A stretch of 64,000 nucleotides of DNA from JBBRMW01 sp038239365 (GCA_038239365.1 JBBSEU010000002.1:1-64000); one strand, 5' to 3'; positions 16,575 to 24,937 are shown, numbered from the stretch's first letter. The notes: generated by a model from the letters alone, not told the origin. Numbers and translations: made by a program.

Positions 16575-17135
16575 ATGACGATCCCTGAACAGTTTTCAGA
16601 TAACGGGCGCACACTGACGCTTATTATCGAGCGCAGCGGACGGCTTAAAAAGTCGGTGCGCTGGTCGGTTAACGGTGATGAATTACATCTGCGCGTTCCG
16701 ACGCACATGACGGCCAAAGAGATCGCTGAACTGCTTGACCGTATCCGCGATAAAATCTTCGCACAGGCCAGTCGCCGCGCAGCGCGCAGTGACGCCGCAT
16801 TGCAAACGTTAGCGCGCAAATTGAACCGTCAATATTTCGGCGATTCATTAAGTTGGGCTTCGATCCGCTGGGTATCCAACATGGAAAAGCGGTTAGGAAG
16901 CTGCACCATCGGCGGCCCCACCGATGGCGATATTCGGATCAGCACGCGACTTCAGGCATGGCCGAACTATGTGCTGGAATACGTCATCGCGCATGAGATT
17001 TGCCACCGCAAGTATCCCGATCACAGCCCCGACTTCTGGACATTTCTGGCGAACTATCCGATGACTGAACGGGCACGCGGCTTCATTGAGGGGATAGCTT
17101 ATGTGGACGGCACGACTCTTGACGGCGCGGATTGA
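16575..17135 (+). CDS. YgjP-like (SprT/M48-type) metallopeptidase
   Basis: 186 residues. N-terminal domain about 1-75 is a beta-rich region with SGRLKKSVRWSVNGDELHLRVP typical of YgjP/DUF45 proteins. The zinc site is YVIAHEICHRKYPDHSPDFW, that is HExxH plus a third His in the HSPxFW motif. WVSNMEKRLGSCT and ISTRLQAWP are conserved structural pieces. The family is linked to DNA-protein crosslink repair by fold, but YgjP function is unproven. The reading frame begins at a probable leaderless ATG and converges on the cysteine desulfurase with a 27-base gap. Confidence 0.87.
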   Translation: MTIPEQFSDNGRTLTLIIERSGRLKKSVRWSVNGDELHLRVPTHMTAKEIAELLDRIRDKIFAQASRRAARSDAALQTLARKLNRQYFGDSLSWASIRWVSNMEKRLGSCTIGGPTDGDIRISTRLQAWPNYVLEYVIAHEICHRKYPDHSPDFWTFLANYPMTERARGFIEGIAYVDGTTLDGAD

Positions 17136-17162
17136 CTCCCGCCAGATGTATCATTTGTTCCC

Positions 17163-18341
17163 TTAAAACGTTTGTACCAGCCGAACCGCGCGCAATTTTT
17201 CGACGCAATCGGGCAGCACATCGAGCAGCCGATCTATATCCGTATCCGTCGTTTGTTTGCCGACCGTCAGGCGCAAACTGCCCAATGCCAGTGCCGCCGG
17301 ATAGCCCAACGCGGTCAGCACATCGGACGGTTCGGGGTTGCCCGTATTGCAGGCCGATCCGCTGCTGGCCGCGATGCCGTGTGTATCCAGGTGCATCAAC
17401 AAGGCGTTACCATCTACGCCGTCAATTACAAAGCTGGCATGATTAGGCAGCCGTTCAGTGGGGTGTCCGGTCAATTGTGCGCCGGAAATGCGCGTCAGCA
17501 CACCGTCAATAATCCGATCCCGCAAACGCGCATACTCCGTCGCCCGTGTTGATAGATCACTGTAGGCCAGTTCCAGCGCCTTCGCCATGCCGATAATATA
17601 CGGCACGTTATGCGTTCCCGCCCGGCGTTCCCGTTCCTGGCCGCCGCCGCTTTGCGCGGGGATCAAGTCGAGTCCATCTCGCACGTACAACAGCCCAACC
17701 CCTTTGGGGCCATAAAACTTGTGAGCCGTCAACGCCATGAGATCGACGCCAAGCGCCTTTACATCAATTGGTAATTGTCCGGCGATCTGCACCGCATCTG
17801 TGTGAAACAGCGCGCCGCCTTCATGCGTGATAGAGGCCAGTTCGGGGATCGGTTGCAGCGTGCCGACTTCATTGCTTCCGGCCATGATGCTGACCAACGC
17901 CGTATTTTCGCGCATCGACTCGCGCAGGGTTTCTGGAGCGACTCGGCCATATGCATCGACGGACAACATCGTGACTTCACAGGGCATCGTTTGCCCGATC
18001 TGAGTCGCGGTGTGGCTGACCGCATGGTGTTCAACCGGCGTCGTGATCAGGTGCGGATATTTACCCTTACTGATTGCGGCCAGGATCGTGCCGCGCAGCG
18101 CCAAATTATCACTTTCTGAACCGCAGCCCGTGAACACAATTTCACGCGGCGAACAATTCAGAATATCAGCAATCGTTTTGCGCGCGGTCTGCACCGCTTT
18201 ATCGGCTTTGCGCCCAAAACTATGGACTGAGGACGGGTTGCCATACACTTCCGTGAAGTAGGGCAGCATAGCTTCTACGACACGCGGATCCGTCGGCGTA
18301 GTCGCGGCATGGTCAAGATAAATCTGACGTTCAGATCGCAT
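17163..18341 (-). CDS. Cysteine desulfurase (NifS/IscS family)
   Basis: 392 residues from ATG 18341 (a frame opens seven codons earlier but adds nothing conserved). PLP-dependent enzyme that takes sulfur from L-cysteine for Fe-S clusters and thio-tRNA. Signs: IYLDHAATTPTDP, GNPSSVHSFGRKA, FTGCGSESDNLAL, PVEHHAVSHT, the PLP lysine in LTAHKFYGPKGVG (about 199), GGGQERERRAGTHN, and the active-site Cys loop ASSGSACNTGNPEPSDVL (about 320), which marks class I (IscS/NifS). No scaffold gene (iscU) or regulator is adjacent, so a role in tRNA thiolation is possible. Confidence 0.94.
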   Translation of the reverse strand: MRSERQIYLDHAATTPTDPRVVEAMLPYFTEVYGNPSSVHSFGRKADKAVQTARKTIADILNCSPREIVFTGCGSESDNLALRGTILAAISKGKYPHLITTPVEHHAVSHTATQIGQTMPCEVTMLSVDAYGRVAPETLRESMRENTALVSIMAGSNEVGTLQPIPELASITHEGGALFHTDAVQIAGQLPIDVKALGVDLMALTAHKFYGPKGVGLLYVRDGLDLIPAQSGGGQERERRAGTHNVPYIIGMAKALELAYSDLSTRATEYARLRDRIIDGVLTRISGAQLTGHPTERLPNHASFVIDGVDGNALLMHLDTHGIAASSGSACNTGNPEPSDVLTALGYPAALALGSLRLTVGKQTTDTDIDRLLDVLPDCVEKLRAVRLVQTF

Positions 18342-18427
18342 GAGGCATCTTCGGAAAACCATTCAAATAGAAAGAAGGACAGTTGTTAAAGCCACCATCA
18401 TTCAGTGCCAGTCTAGCACGTATCTCG

Positions 18428-19321
18428 CTAAAACCCTATCCTGGCAAGGTAATCAGCGTTCAGTTTGACCATTGGTTCTGGTAAACCGCGCACGGGCAAC
18501 CTGACCCGGAATACATCGCCTGCCATTGGGTGCTGCGCCAGATCGGTTTCCCACTGTGCCGATGTGATATACAGTTCGTCCAAATTCGCGCCGCCGAAGC
18601 AGCAGGCCGTTGTACGCGGCGCAGGCACGCGCACTTCATCCGCGATTCGGCCATCGGGCGTGAAGTGCAGCACTTTAGCGCCATCCCAGAACGCACACCA
18701 GATGCCACCTTCGGAATCAACGGTCAGGCCATCCGGCAAGCCATGCGAACTATCGGAGCGGAAAAAGTCGCGCCGATTAGCAATAGAGCCGCGCTCAAGA
18801 TCAAAATCGTAGGCATAGATGATGCCCACACCATCCGCGCCGGAATCTGAATAATACATCGTTTTGGAATCGGGACTCCAGCCAATGCCATTGGAAATGC
18901 TGACGCCGCTTTCCATGATGCTGACCTGGCCGTCGGGATCGAGCCGGTACAAATGGTTTTCCGGTTTTTCGTTGCTGGTGCCTGCCCAAAAACGCCCCGC
19001 GCGGTCTGCTGCGCCATCATTGAAGTGTGAAGAAGGGTTATAGGCGATGTTATCCTCAAGCGGGATAAGCTGCCCCTGATGATACAGCACGAACCCAATT
19101 CGCGTCGCCAGGATCAAGCCGCCCGCTGCATGAAAGCCCAGGCAGCCGATCTGAGGCTCTATCGTGGTGGTTTCGATTTGCCCTGTCTCAGGCCGCCAGC
19201 AGTAGAACTTGTTTGTGTCGATGGCGCACCAGTAAAGCGCCTGCTCAATCGGATGCCAAACCGGACCTTCGCCAAGCGGGTTATTGACCGATAGCAACCG
19301 TTCGACGTTCTCGATAATCAT
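18428..19321 (-). CDS. SMP-30/gluconolactonase family protein
   Basis: 297 residues, six-bladed beta-propeller lactonase. Metal ligands of the family are visible: Glu in NNPLGEGPVWHP, Asn in SHFNDGAADRAGRFWAGT, Asn in VSISNGIGWSPDSKTMYYSDSG and Asp in LPDGLTVDSEGGIWCAFWDG. Such enzymes hydrolyse sugar lactones to aldonic acids. The ATG follows GAGGG and lies six bases after the stop of a decayed enolase-superfamily gene, so an ancestral sugar-acid operon (dehydratase plus lactonase) is likely. The C-terminus RIGF is normal for the family. Confidence 0.92.
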   Translation of the reverse strand: MIIENVERLLSVNNPLGEGPVWHPIEQALYWCAIDTNKFYCWRPETGQIETTTIEPQIGCLGFHAAGGLILATRIGFVLYHQGQLIPLEDNIAYNPSSHFNDGAADRAGRFWAGTSNEKPENHLYRLDPDGQVSIMESGVSISNGIGWSPDSKTMYYSDSGADGVGIIYAYDFDLERGSIANRRDFFRSDSSHGLPDGLTVDSEGGIWCAFWDGAKVLHFTPDGRIADEVRVPAPRTTACCFGGANLDELYITSAQWETDLAQHPMAGDVFRVRLPVRGLPEPMVKLNADYLARIGF

Positions 19322-19327
19322 AGTCCC

Positions 19328-19539
19328 TCACCTGCGATAATGTATCAGCGCGCTTTCATCCCAAATAATACCCAGGCCGGGGCGTTCCGTCAGCCGCCAA
19401 CAGCCATCTTCGATGATCGATTGTTCGCCGCGCAGCACCCGAAAATTCACGGTATTGGCTTTGAACCTGTCACGTCAAGATCATTAACGAATCCGCCATT
19501 TTTGCTTTCCAGTGGATAACTGCCACGATGTTGTGCCAT
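19328..19539 (-). pseudogene. Decayed C-terminal fragment of an enolase-superfamily (mandelate racemase-like) gene
   Basis: Just before the SMP-30 gene, a minus-strand frame ending in TGA at 19328 reads RVLRGEQSIIEDGCWRLTER followed by PGLGIIWDESALIHYRR. The W-x-L-x-x-x-PGLGI-x-WDE pattern is the standard C-terminus of mandelate racemase/galactonate dehydratase-type proteins. A different frame from ATG 19539 (MAQHRGSYPLESKNGGF) lies upstream and is out of phase, so most of the gene has been deleted and what remains is shifted. It was presumably the dehydratase partner of the lactonase. The rest of 19540-19642 shows nothing. Confidence 0.65.
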
Positions 19540-19642
19540 CAGCGGAACACATTATCTCAAACACGTTTATAACTTTTTTAAGACCGGGTTTTGACCTTGC
19601 CAGCGTACTTTAAGGATTGGTAAATGCTTGAGTGAGGGGTTT

Positions 19643-19975
19643 ATGAAGACGATTCCACAAGACTATCAGGACGATTGGGAGGCTTTTTGCGCCGCGTGCC
19701 AGGAACAGGGCATCCCCCTTTTTACGCTGACACAGGCGGTGCCGCCCGCTGACCTGAGTATTTTGTGGACGGCTGATGAAGCACAACGTTTCGGCGCAGT
19801 GCCCGCCGGGTTAGAAGATAATCAACTCACCGTAGCGATGACCGATCCACGCGATGCAGACCTTGTTGCGGCGCTCGAAACCCGCACGGGTTATCACATT
19901 TTCCCGGTACTGGCACATGCCAGCGATGTGAACGCGGCCATTCAACGCATGACTGAGTTTGCCGCTGGCATCTGA
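19643..19975 (+). CDS. Stand-alone GspE/MshE N-terminal-like domain protein
   Basis: 110 residues from ATG 19643 (GAGGGG lies close upstream; a TTG 15 bases earlier is possible). The segment AQRFGAVPAGLEDNQLTVAMTDPRDADLVAALETRTGYHIFPVLA has the pattern of the type II secretion/type IV pilus ATPase N-terminal domain (MshEN), which in some ATPases binds cyclic-di-GMP. The ATPase itself is absent, so this is an isolated ligand-binding or adaptor domain. The first 45 residues are acidic and Cys-containing and are not recognised. Converges on the GT-C gene with only two bases between stops. Confidence 0.68.
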   Translation: MKTIPQDYQDDWEAFCAACQEQGIPLFTLTQAVPPADLSILWTADEAQRFGAVPAGLEDNQLTVAMTDPRDADLVAALETRTGYHIFPVLAHASDVNAAIQRMTEFAAGI

Positions 19976-19977
19976 GC

Positions 19978-21537
19978 TTAGCGCCGCTGATAGAGGCGCA
20001 TCGACGTTCCATAAAACGTCGTAGGGATTTCATCGATCACGCTGTAATCGGCTTTGAAAGTTGCGTCTTTTTCGAGGCCAAGCCGCACGAAGGCTTCCAT
20101 CGTCACGAAATAGGCCGGCTTCGCGTCAAGAATTAGCGCGGGCGGGATCGCGTAATTTTGACCGGGCGCGATCAATACCGGATCAATCGGGTAGTAACGA
20201 CTGAGCGCGGGCGTGACCAATCCCACCGTGTCGATGATGGTGGCGTTGCTGAAATAGCCTACCGCGCCAATATCCGCCGATGCGACGCGCGTTTCGGGTG
20301 TGACGCCGTATTGTTCGCGGAGTTCGGTAGCGATCCGCTGATAATACAATTCGATCAGGTGAAAGGCCATCGCCGGGGCAGGCCGATCCGGGCCATGATC
20401 GGGGTGCAGCGTCCAGGCATGAAGCGACGTTCCGATCCACAAAACCGCGACTGCACCCAGGCCAATCAACCGAACCACACGCCGCCGTCGACTCAAACCA
20501 CCCAGAATCGCCCATACACCGCACAGGATCGAGAAAAAGAGCGCGGGCAGCGGTGGTGCAAGATACCAGCGAAAGATGAGCGGATTCGCTATCGAAAAGA
20601 TGATGGCGTACAACCAGGGATAGATCAACCAGGGCAGCAAACGCGGTTCGCGTCGCGCCGCATACAGCCCCCCGATCCCGGCCAGCGCCATATACGCAAA
20701 AAAGCCGATCAACGCGCCAACCGGGCCAAACGTATCGAACTCAAAAAACGGCGTCGAATACGTTTGGATGAACGTATCACGCGCCGAACCGGGCGGCATC
20801 ACATAGGCGACGGTTTTGGCCGTCAGGGATCGCGGTACGGGCGATCCGAAATAGGCCAGACTGAAGATCAGCCAGGGTGCGGCCACTGCCAACCCGACCA
20901 GCCACGTTCGCCAGGGCAATCGCGCCAAAGCTGATCGCTTTTCAACAGAGTGCGCCGTTAATTTGAGGATCAGCTGATGCGCTAAAAGCGGCCCCGCCCA
21001 CAATGCCGCATCGATCCGCGTCAGCACGCCAAGCGCGATGAATGCGCCCAGCCAGCCTTCACGCCCGATCACATACAGGTAAACCGCGCCGATCATCCAG
21101 AAAATATTGAGGCTTGTCTCCATCCCGCCAATCGCAAAGGTTACACTGCGCGGCGCAACTGCCCACAACACGCCCATCAAAACGCCTGCCCAACGGTTGC
21201 CCATGAGCCGCCGCGCCAACAGGAACAACAAGGCAACTGTACCCGCATCGGCCAACGCACTGACCGCCATCGCGTAGTATGGAAAATCCTCCCCGCGCAC
21301 GATATTGCTGATCACCGCCATCAGCACAGTAAAGAGTGGAGTCGTCGTGCCCAACACGCGCGAATCAAGGTTGTAGACAAACCCATTGCCTTCAACGATG
21401 TTTCGGCTGTAGCGAAACGTGATGAACGCATCATCAATCGTTCGCGGGCCGGGCAGCGTGCGGGCAAAGATCGTCAGGCAGATAAGCGCCGCAAGCAGCG
21501 CGAAATCAAGGCGGGCAAGTGATTGAGCGGGTTTCAA
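19978..21537 (-). CDS. GT-C-type polytopic membrane glycosyltransferase-like protein
   Basis: 519 residues, TTG start, about 10-11 membrane helices. The first outer loop carries RTIDDAFITFRYSRNIVEG, the Asp-Asp pair expected of GT-C (ArnT/PMT-like) enzymes that use polyprenyl-phosphate sugars, followed by TTTPLFTVL. A soluble C-terminal region (about 385-519) contains ETRVASADIGAVGYFSNATIIDTVGL, a recurring motif in Chloroflexota/actinobacterial GT-C proteins. It follows the PIG-L gene by 12 bases, in the same operon; that deacetylase could act on the same glycolipid. Acceptor and donor are unknown. Confidence 0.8.
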   Translation of the reverse strand: MKPAQSLARLDFALLAALICLTIFARTLPGPRTIDDAFITFRYSRNIVEGNGFVYNLDSRVLGTTTPLFTVLMAVISNIVRGEDFPYYAMAVSALADAGTVALLFLLARRLMGNRWAGVLMGVLWAVAPRSVTFAIGGMETSLNIFWMIGAVYLYVIGREGWLGAFIALGVLTRIDAALWAGPLLAHQLILKLTAHSVEKRSALARLPWRTWLVGLAVAAPWLIFSLAYFGSPVPRSLTAKTVAYVMPPGSARDTFIQTYSTPFFEFDTFGPVGALIGFFAYMALAGIGGLYAARREPRLLPWLIYPWLYAIIFSIANPLIFRWYLAPPLPALFFSILCGVWAILGGLSRRRRVVRLIGLGAVAVLWIGTSLHAWTLHPDHGPDRPAPAMAFHLIELYYQRIATELREQYGVTPETRVASADIGAVGYFSNATIIDTVGLVTPALSRYYPIDPVLIAPGQNYAIPPALILDAKPAYFVTMEAFVRLGLEKDATFKADYSVIDEIPTTFYGTSMRLYQRR

Positions 21538-21549
21538 GGCCGTATTCCG

Positions 21550-22398
21550 TCAGCGCAGTCCGGCAAACAGATCACTCGGATCGGCATCCGGCGGGAACGG
21601 TTCACCTGCCACGAGTGCAAAACTCTCCGTCACGCGCAGTGGCCGCCAGACTTCATCGGGCAGCTTCGTCATGGGCGAATTGGGATTCATCTGTGTTTTG
21701 TGTTCACTGAGCGAACGTCGTTTCAAATCGAGATACGACTCGGCATTCACGCGATTGGTGATCAATTCGTCGGGCATCCCCATCGTACTCGGATCAACAT
21801 CCGGGAAGGGCACTGGCAAGTTATTCGCCGCAAAATATTCGCCCATTTTGGCAAGCATCGAGCGCCCAAACGAAGCATAAAACAAGCGACTCACTTTGAA
21901 CGGAGCACCCGCTTCGGGATACTGCGCCGGATCGTTCGCCGCGTGAAAAGCGGTTGTCGTGCGGCGGCAGATCGCCAGATGATCGGGGTGGCCGTAACCG
22001 CCCGTCTCATCGAATGTGACCAACACCGTCGGCTTGTAAGCGCGGATGATCTTCACCATGCGCCCGACGGCTTCCTGTTCGTCGGCGTTAATCCAGTTCG
22101 ATTTATCGGCGTTTTCGGGCGTGCCGATCATGCCCGAGTCACGGTAATCCAGAAAGAACACATCGCTAACGCCGATCACATCTGCCGCGCGCCGAAGTTC
22201 CTGTTCACGGACAACACCCAGCGTTTCGGGTGTCGCCAGTGCCGGATCAGCAATTTCCCCAACTTCACCACGCGTCGCACACAGAATCCCGGTACGAATC
22301 CCTTGTTCGACACAGCGCCGCAGCGTGCCAGTGATACCCTGTTCGTCGTCGGGATGAGCGTAACAGGCCAGAATCGCAAGATCAGGATGGTTCGGCAT
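21550..22398 (-). CDS. PIG-L/LmbE family deacetylase
   Basis: 282 residues from ATG 22398, which has AGGAG ten bases upstream; the frame opens 17 codons earlier without conserved sequence. The zinc-binding motif CYAHPDDEQG and the second-shell HPDH (GGYGHPDHLAIC) are those of PIG-L/MshB/Mca N-acetylglucosaminyl deacetylases and thiol-conjugate amidases. GVVREQELRRAADVIGV and FLDYRDSGM are also typical. Candidate substrates are N-acetylglucosaminyl lipids or a bacillithiol/mycothiol-like conjugate. Downstream GT-C gene suggests glycolipid processing. A TACAAT hexamer lies about 50 bases upstream of the start. Confidence 0.9.
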   Translation of the reverse strand: MPNHPDLAILACYAHPDDEQGITGTLRRCVEQGIRTGILCATRGEVGEIADPALATPETLGVVREQELRRAADVIGVSDVFFLDYRDSGMIGTPENADKSNWINADEQEAVGRMVKIIRAYKPTVLVTFDETGGYGHPDHLAICRRTTTAFHAANDPAQYPEAGAPFKVSRLFYASFGRSMLAKMGEYFAANNLPVPFPDVDPSTMGMPDELITNRVNAESYLDLKRRSLSEHKTQMNPNSPMTKLPDEVWRPLRVTESFALVAGEPFPPDADPSDLFAGLR

Positions 22399-22489
22399 CA
22401 GGGAATGACTCCTATTGCGGTAAAATTGACGTGCTTTCTTTGACTCCATTGTACCGCTCGTTTGAAAAGGATGTGTTCACAAATTCATC

Positions 22490-23224
22490 ATGCAAATTAC
22501 GCAGCCGTCCCGTTACGCTGAGTTCTGGTCAGGAGTACGTGCCGAACTCCCGATTCTACTGGGTGTCATTCCGTTTGGGATGATCTACGGCGTCCTGGCG
22601 CGCAGTGCTGGCCTCTCTACGGCACTGGCGATTGGCACTTCATCCATTATTTTCGCCGGGTCAGCGCAGTTCATAGTTGCTCAATTGATTGGAAGCGGTG
22701 CGCCGGGTCTGGTCATCATCCTGACGGCGGCCATGATCAACTTGCGGCATATGCTGTACAGTGCCTCAATGGCACCCCGGCTCAAACACCTGAGTCCGAT
22801 CTGGAAATATGTTCTGGCTTATCTACTGACTGATGAAGCCTACGCCGTCGCCATCGCCCACTACACGGCAACCGATCCGCAGCCTGAACCGTCTCCATAT
22901 CGTCACTGGTATTATTTGGGAGCGGGGTTGGCCTTGTGGTCAACCTGGCAGATCAGTACCGCCGCCGGGGTCATTTTGGGCGCGCAAATTCCGAAGGAGT
23001 GGTCACTCGATTTCACACTGGCGCTGACTTTTATCGCGCTGGTCATTCCGGCACTAAAGGATCGAGCGGCGGTGGCGGCGGCGCTCTCGGCAGCAGTGGT
23101 TGGCGTATTGGGCAATAGTTTGCCATTCAAGCTAGGTCTCATGGCCGCCGCCCTGACCGGGATCATCGTTGGGTTATGGGTTGAAAGCGGCGCACAGACC
23201 ACAAAACTGAAGGACGCGCCATAA
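22490..23224 (+). CDS. azlC: AzlC-family branched-chain amino acid exporter, large subunit
   Basis: 244 residues with about seven to eight membrane helices. Family features: ELPILLGVIPFGMIYGVLA, AGLSTALAIGTSSIIFAGSAQF, AAMINLRHMLYSASMAP and LLTDEAYAVAI. AzlC with AzlD exports branched-chain amino acids and analogues. The final residues overlap the start of azlD (TAATG), the usual translational coupling for the pair. No Lrp-type regulator is adjacent. Confidence 0.93.
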   Translation: MQITQPSRYAEFWSGVRAELPILLGVIPFGMIYGVLARSAGLSTALAIGTSSIIFAGSAQFIVAQLIGSGAPGLVIILTAAMINLRHMLYSASMAPRLKHLSPIWKYVLAYLLTDEAYAVAIAHYTATDPQPEPSPYRHWYYLGAGLALWSTWQISTAAGVILGAQIPKEWSLDFTLALTFIALVIPALKDRAAVAAALSAAVVGVLGNSLPFKLGLMAAALTGIIVGLWVESGAQTTKLKDAP

Positions 23225-23556
23225 TGCCACTGCTGCTGCTGATCATCATTATCGGTTTGATCACTTTTGCGCTGCGTGCCATCCCAATCTTCTTGATCGG
23301 GCGTGGCGAAATGCCGCTGCTGATGCGCCGTGCTTTGCGCTTCGTGCCGCCTGCTGTGCTATCGGCCATTGTTGCGCCCGAATTATTGCAACCAGGCGGC
23401 GTGCTGAACGTATCACTCGGCAATTTCCGTCTGTTGGCGGGTGCGCTGGCAATTTTGGTGGCGTGGCGTACCCGCAGCGTACTCTGGACAATTGCGGTGG
23501 GCATGGGCGCACTCTGGTTCTTGGTATGGCTGAAATCATCAGGAATTTTGCCCTGA
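23224..23556 (+). CDS. azlD: AzlD-family small subunit of the amino acid exporter
   Basis: 110 residues, four predicted membrane helices. LITFALRAIPIFLIGRGEMP and the ALRFVPPAVLSAIVAPELL segment are characteristic of AzlD. It starts inside the azlC stop codon and completes the two-component exporter. Full length for the family. Confidence 0.92.
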   Translation: MPLLLLIIIIGLITFALRAIPIFLIGRGEMPLLMRRALRFVPPAVLSAIVAPELLQPGGVLNVSLGNFRLLAGALAILVAWRTRSVLWTIAVGMGALWFLVWLKSSGILP

Positions 23557-23646
23557 TTATGGGTGAGGTAAACGATTTCCGGCACGATTTCCGCTCAACT
23601 TGTGCTATTATGTACAAAGTAGCAGCGATGTGTCGGGGGTTGCGGG

Positions 23647-24141
23647 ATGCGGTTGTTAGTTGATGGACATAACTTGATCGGGCAGATGCGCGATATTCGC
23701 CTGGACGATCCGCATGACGAGGCAAAGCTGGCTGCCCGCTTGAAAACCTATTGTATGCGCCATCATCGCTACTGCACGCTCATCTTCGATAACGGCTTAC
23801 CGGGCGGCCTGTCCAAACTCTCGAATAGTCAGGTACAGGTCATTTTCGCGCCGCATGGTGTGACCGCCGATAGATTGATGATTGATCGCATTCGCAAAAT
23901 CGCTGACCCGAACAGCGTCCGTATTGTCACCTCGGATCGGGCGATCATTGCCATTGCTCAACAGCGTAAAATGCGGGTCATCCTCTCTGCCGATTTCGCC
24001 GATATGCTGATCGCGCCCACGCACGCCCCGATTGACGACGAAGAACCAAACCCGGTGGTCACCGCCTCAGAAGTTGAATACTGGCTCAAACGCTTCGGTG
24101 AACGGCCACTGGCACCCCGTCGCAAACGCCGCCCGCGCTGA
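23647..24141 (+). CDS. NYN/PIN-domain ribonuclease (YacP/Rae1-like)
   Basis: 164 residues. MRLLVDGHNLIGQM is the N-terminal Asp-x-x-Asn motif of NYN-domain nucleases; further acidic residues lie in LIFDNGLPG, DRLMIDRIRKIADPNSVRIVTSDRAI and ILSADFADML, matching the PIN-like catalytic set. Homologues such as Bacillus Rae1 cut mRNA in the ribosomal A site. The C-terminal tail ARRKRRPR-like stretch is basic and may bind RNA. A TATTAT -10-like hexamer lies about 40 bases upstream. Between its stop and the RNA at 24213 is a promoter. Confidence 0.86.
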   Translation: MRLLVDGHNLIGQMRDIRLDDPHDEAKLAARLKTYCMRHHRYCTLIFDNGLPGGLSKLSNSQVQVIFAPHGVTADRLMIDRIRKIADPNSVRIVTSDRAIIAIAQQRKMRVILSADFADMLIAPTHAPIDDEEPNPVVTASEVEYWLKRFGERPLAPRRKRRPR

Positions 24142-24200
24142 GCGCCGCTTATCCGACTCTCATAGAGACCTCACACACGATTTAGCTAGCGGATTTATCC

Positions 24201-24206
24201 TATAGT
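24201..24206 (+). promoter_or_regulatory. -10 element TATAGT of the 24.2-kb structured RNA
   Basis: TATAGT predicts transcription from about 24213, at the foot of the first hairpin of the RNA. No convincing -35 is seen 16-18 bases upstream. Confidence 0.5.
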
Positions 24207-24212
24207 CAATCT

Positions 24213-24368
24213 ATGGATACGGGCATCTGGTGTATTGTTAGCGTATCCCTGGACGAGAGGCCAACTGTGAACCTGTGGCGATGCGCGTCACCGGGGTTGC
24301 AGTCAGGCCGAATAACAGCAAGCCGCTCCCCTGTGCTTCCCCCCTGCACAGAAGCGGCTTGTTGTTTT
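24213..24368 (+). ncRNA. Candidate structured non-coding RNA of about 155 nt, class unknown
   Basis: Three stems follow one another. Hairpin 1: GGATACG (24215-24221) with CGTATCC (24242-24248). Hairpin 2, rod-like: GGCC and ACTG (24259-24267) with CAGT and GGCC (24300-24309), enclosing AACC/GGTT and an apical stem GTGGCG/CGTCAC. Hairpin 3 is an intrinsic terminator. A -10 element precedes and the whole lies between two genes on the same strand. It lacks the GGAA-loop signature of SRP RNA and does not match riboswitch cores I can recall. It could be a small RNA or a leader controlling the gene at 24421. Confidence 0.5.
24319..24368 (+). terminator. Intrinsic terminator ending the 24.2-kb RNA
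   Basis: Outer stem CAAGCCGCT (24319-24327) with AGCGGCTTG (24353-24361), inner stem CTGTGC (24331-24336) with GCACAG (24346-24351), a C-rich loop, then TTGTTTT. Confidence 0.8.
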
Positions 24369-24420
24369 ACAGTCCCCCGCCACTCTGGTACACTCAGCAC
24401 TTTCTAGTGAGGATGACCAA

Positions 24421-24645
24421 ATGACCGATCAGCCCGAAATTCCCGTCGAGACATTGGCCGAAACCGAAAACTTCACGATCTGGCGTGCCCAGGAGCCAGA
24501 TGGCGAAATTCAATATCATATTGATATGGACAACGTGACTATCCATTTCTTCGAGGAAGAATGGCAGGAATTCCTGGGCATTATCGGTACTATTCAGCCC
24601 TCAGCAGGCAAGCCTGATAAGCAAGACAAAAAGGGCAAACGATGA
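24421..24645 (+). CDS. Small acidic hypothetical protein
   Basis: 74 residues, not recognised. The N-terminal half is acidic and looks like a compact beta domain (ETLAETENFTIWRAQEPDGE then YHIDMDNVTIHFFEEEW), and the C-terminus is lysine rich (KPDKQDKKGKR). GAGGA precedes the ATG and a TACACT -10-like hexamer sits about 35 bases upstream, so it may have its own promoter after the terminator. Its TGA overlaps the ATG of the pterin dehydratase gene (ATGA), suggesting a joint role or at least joint expression. Confidence 0.7.
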   Translation: MTDQPEIPVETLAETENFTIWRAQEPDGEIQYHIDMDNVTIHFFEEEWQEFLGIIGTIQPSAGKPDKQDKKGKR

Positions 24646-24932
24646 CCCAAATTCCCAAACTTTCGGGCGAAGATATAAGTCAACGTGTTTCGGCCTTGCC
24701 GGGCTGGTCAATTGATGAGCGCGGCCAACTGACGCGCACCTTCAAGCGCGATAATTTTTTGGCGGGATTAGCCTTTGTCACTTTGATCGCGGATGTTGCC
24801 GAACAAGCCGGACATCACCCCGATCTTTTGCTCACCTATCCATCCGTCAAAGTATCCTTGACGACGCACGATGCAGGCGGTTTGACCGATAAAGATTTCC
24901 AACTGGCAAAGCAGATCGACGCGCTGGCCTGA
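24642..24932 (+). CDS. 4a-hydroxytetrahydrobiopterin (pterin-4-alpha-carbinolamine) dehydratase
   Basis: 96 residues, the usual length. Features: LPGWSIDERGQLTRTFKRDNFLAGLAFV at the start of the fold, then VAEQAGHHPDLLLTYPSVKVSLTTHDAGGLTDKDFQLA, which carries the catalytic His pair (GHHPD) and the HDAGGLT signature. It dehydrates the 4a-carbinolamine made by aromatic amino acid hydroxylases and can also serve as a protein partner. No hydroxylase gene is in the window, so its in vivo role here is open. Confidence 0.92.
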   Translation: MTQIPKLSGEDISQRVSALPGWSIDERGQLTRTFKRDNFLAGLAFVTLIADVAEQAGHHPDLLLTYPSVKVSLTTHDAGGLTDKDFQLAKQIDALA

Positions 24933-24937
24933 CGATT

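Noticed and set aside
24300..24360. Bacterial SRP RNA
   Set aside because: A short stretch resembles GTCAGG and AACC of SRP RNA, but the GGAA loop and the AGCAGC asymmetrical bulge are missing.
24213..24407. Open frame of 64 codons starting at the predicted +1 of the structured RNA
   Set aside because: It runs through three stable hairpins including the terminator, the amino-acid makeup is not protein-like, and the RNA structure explains the sequence better.
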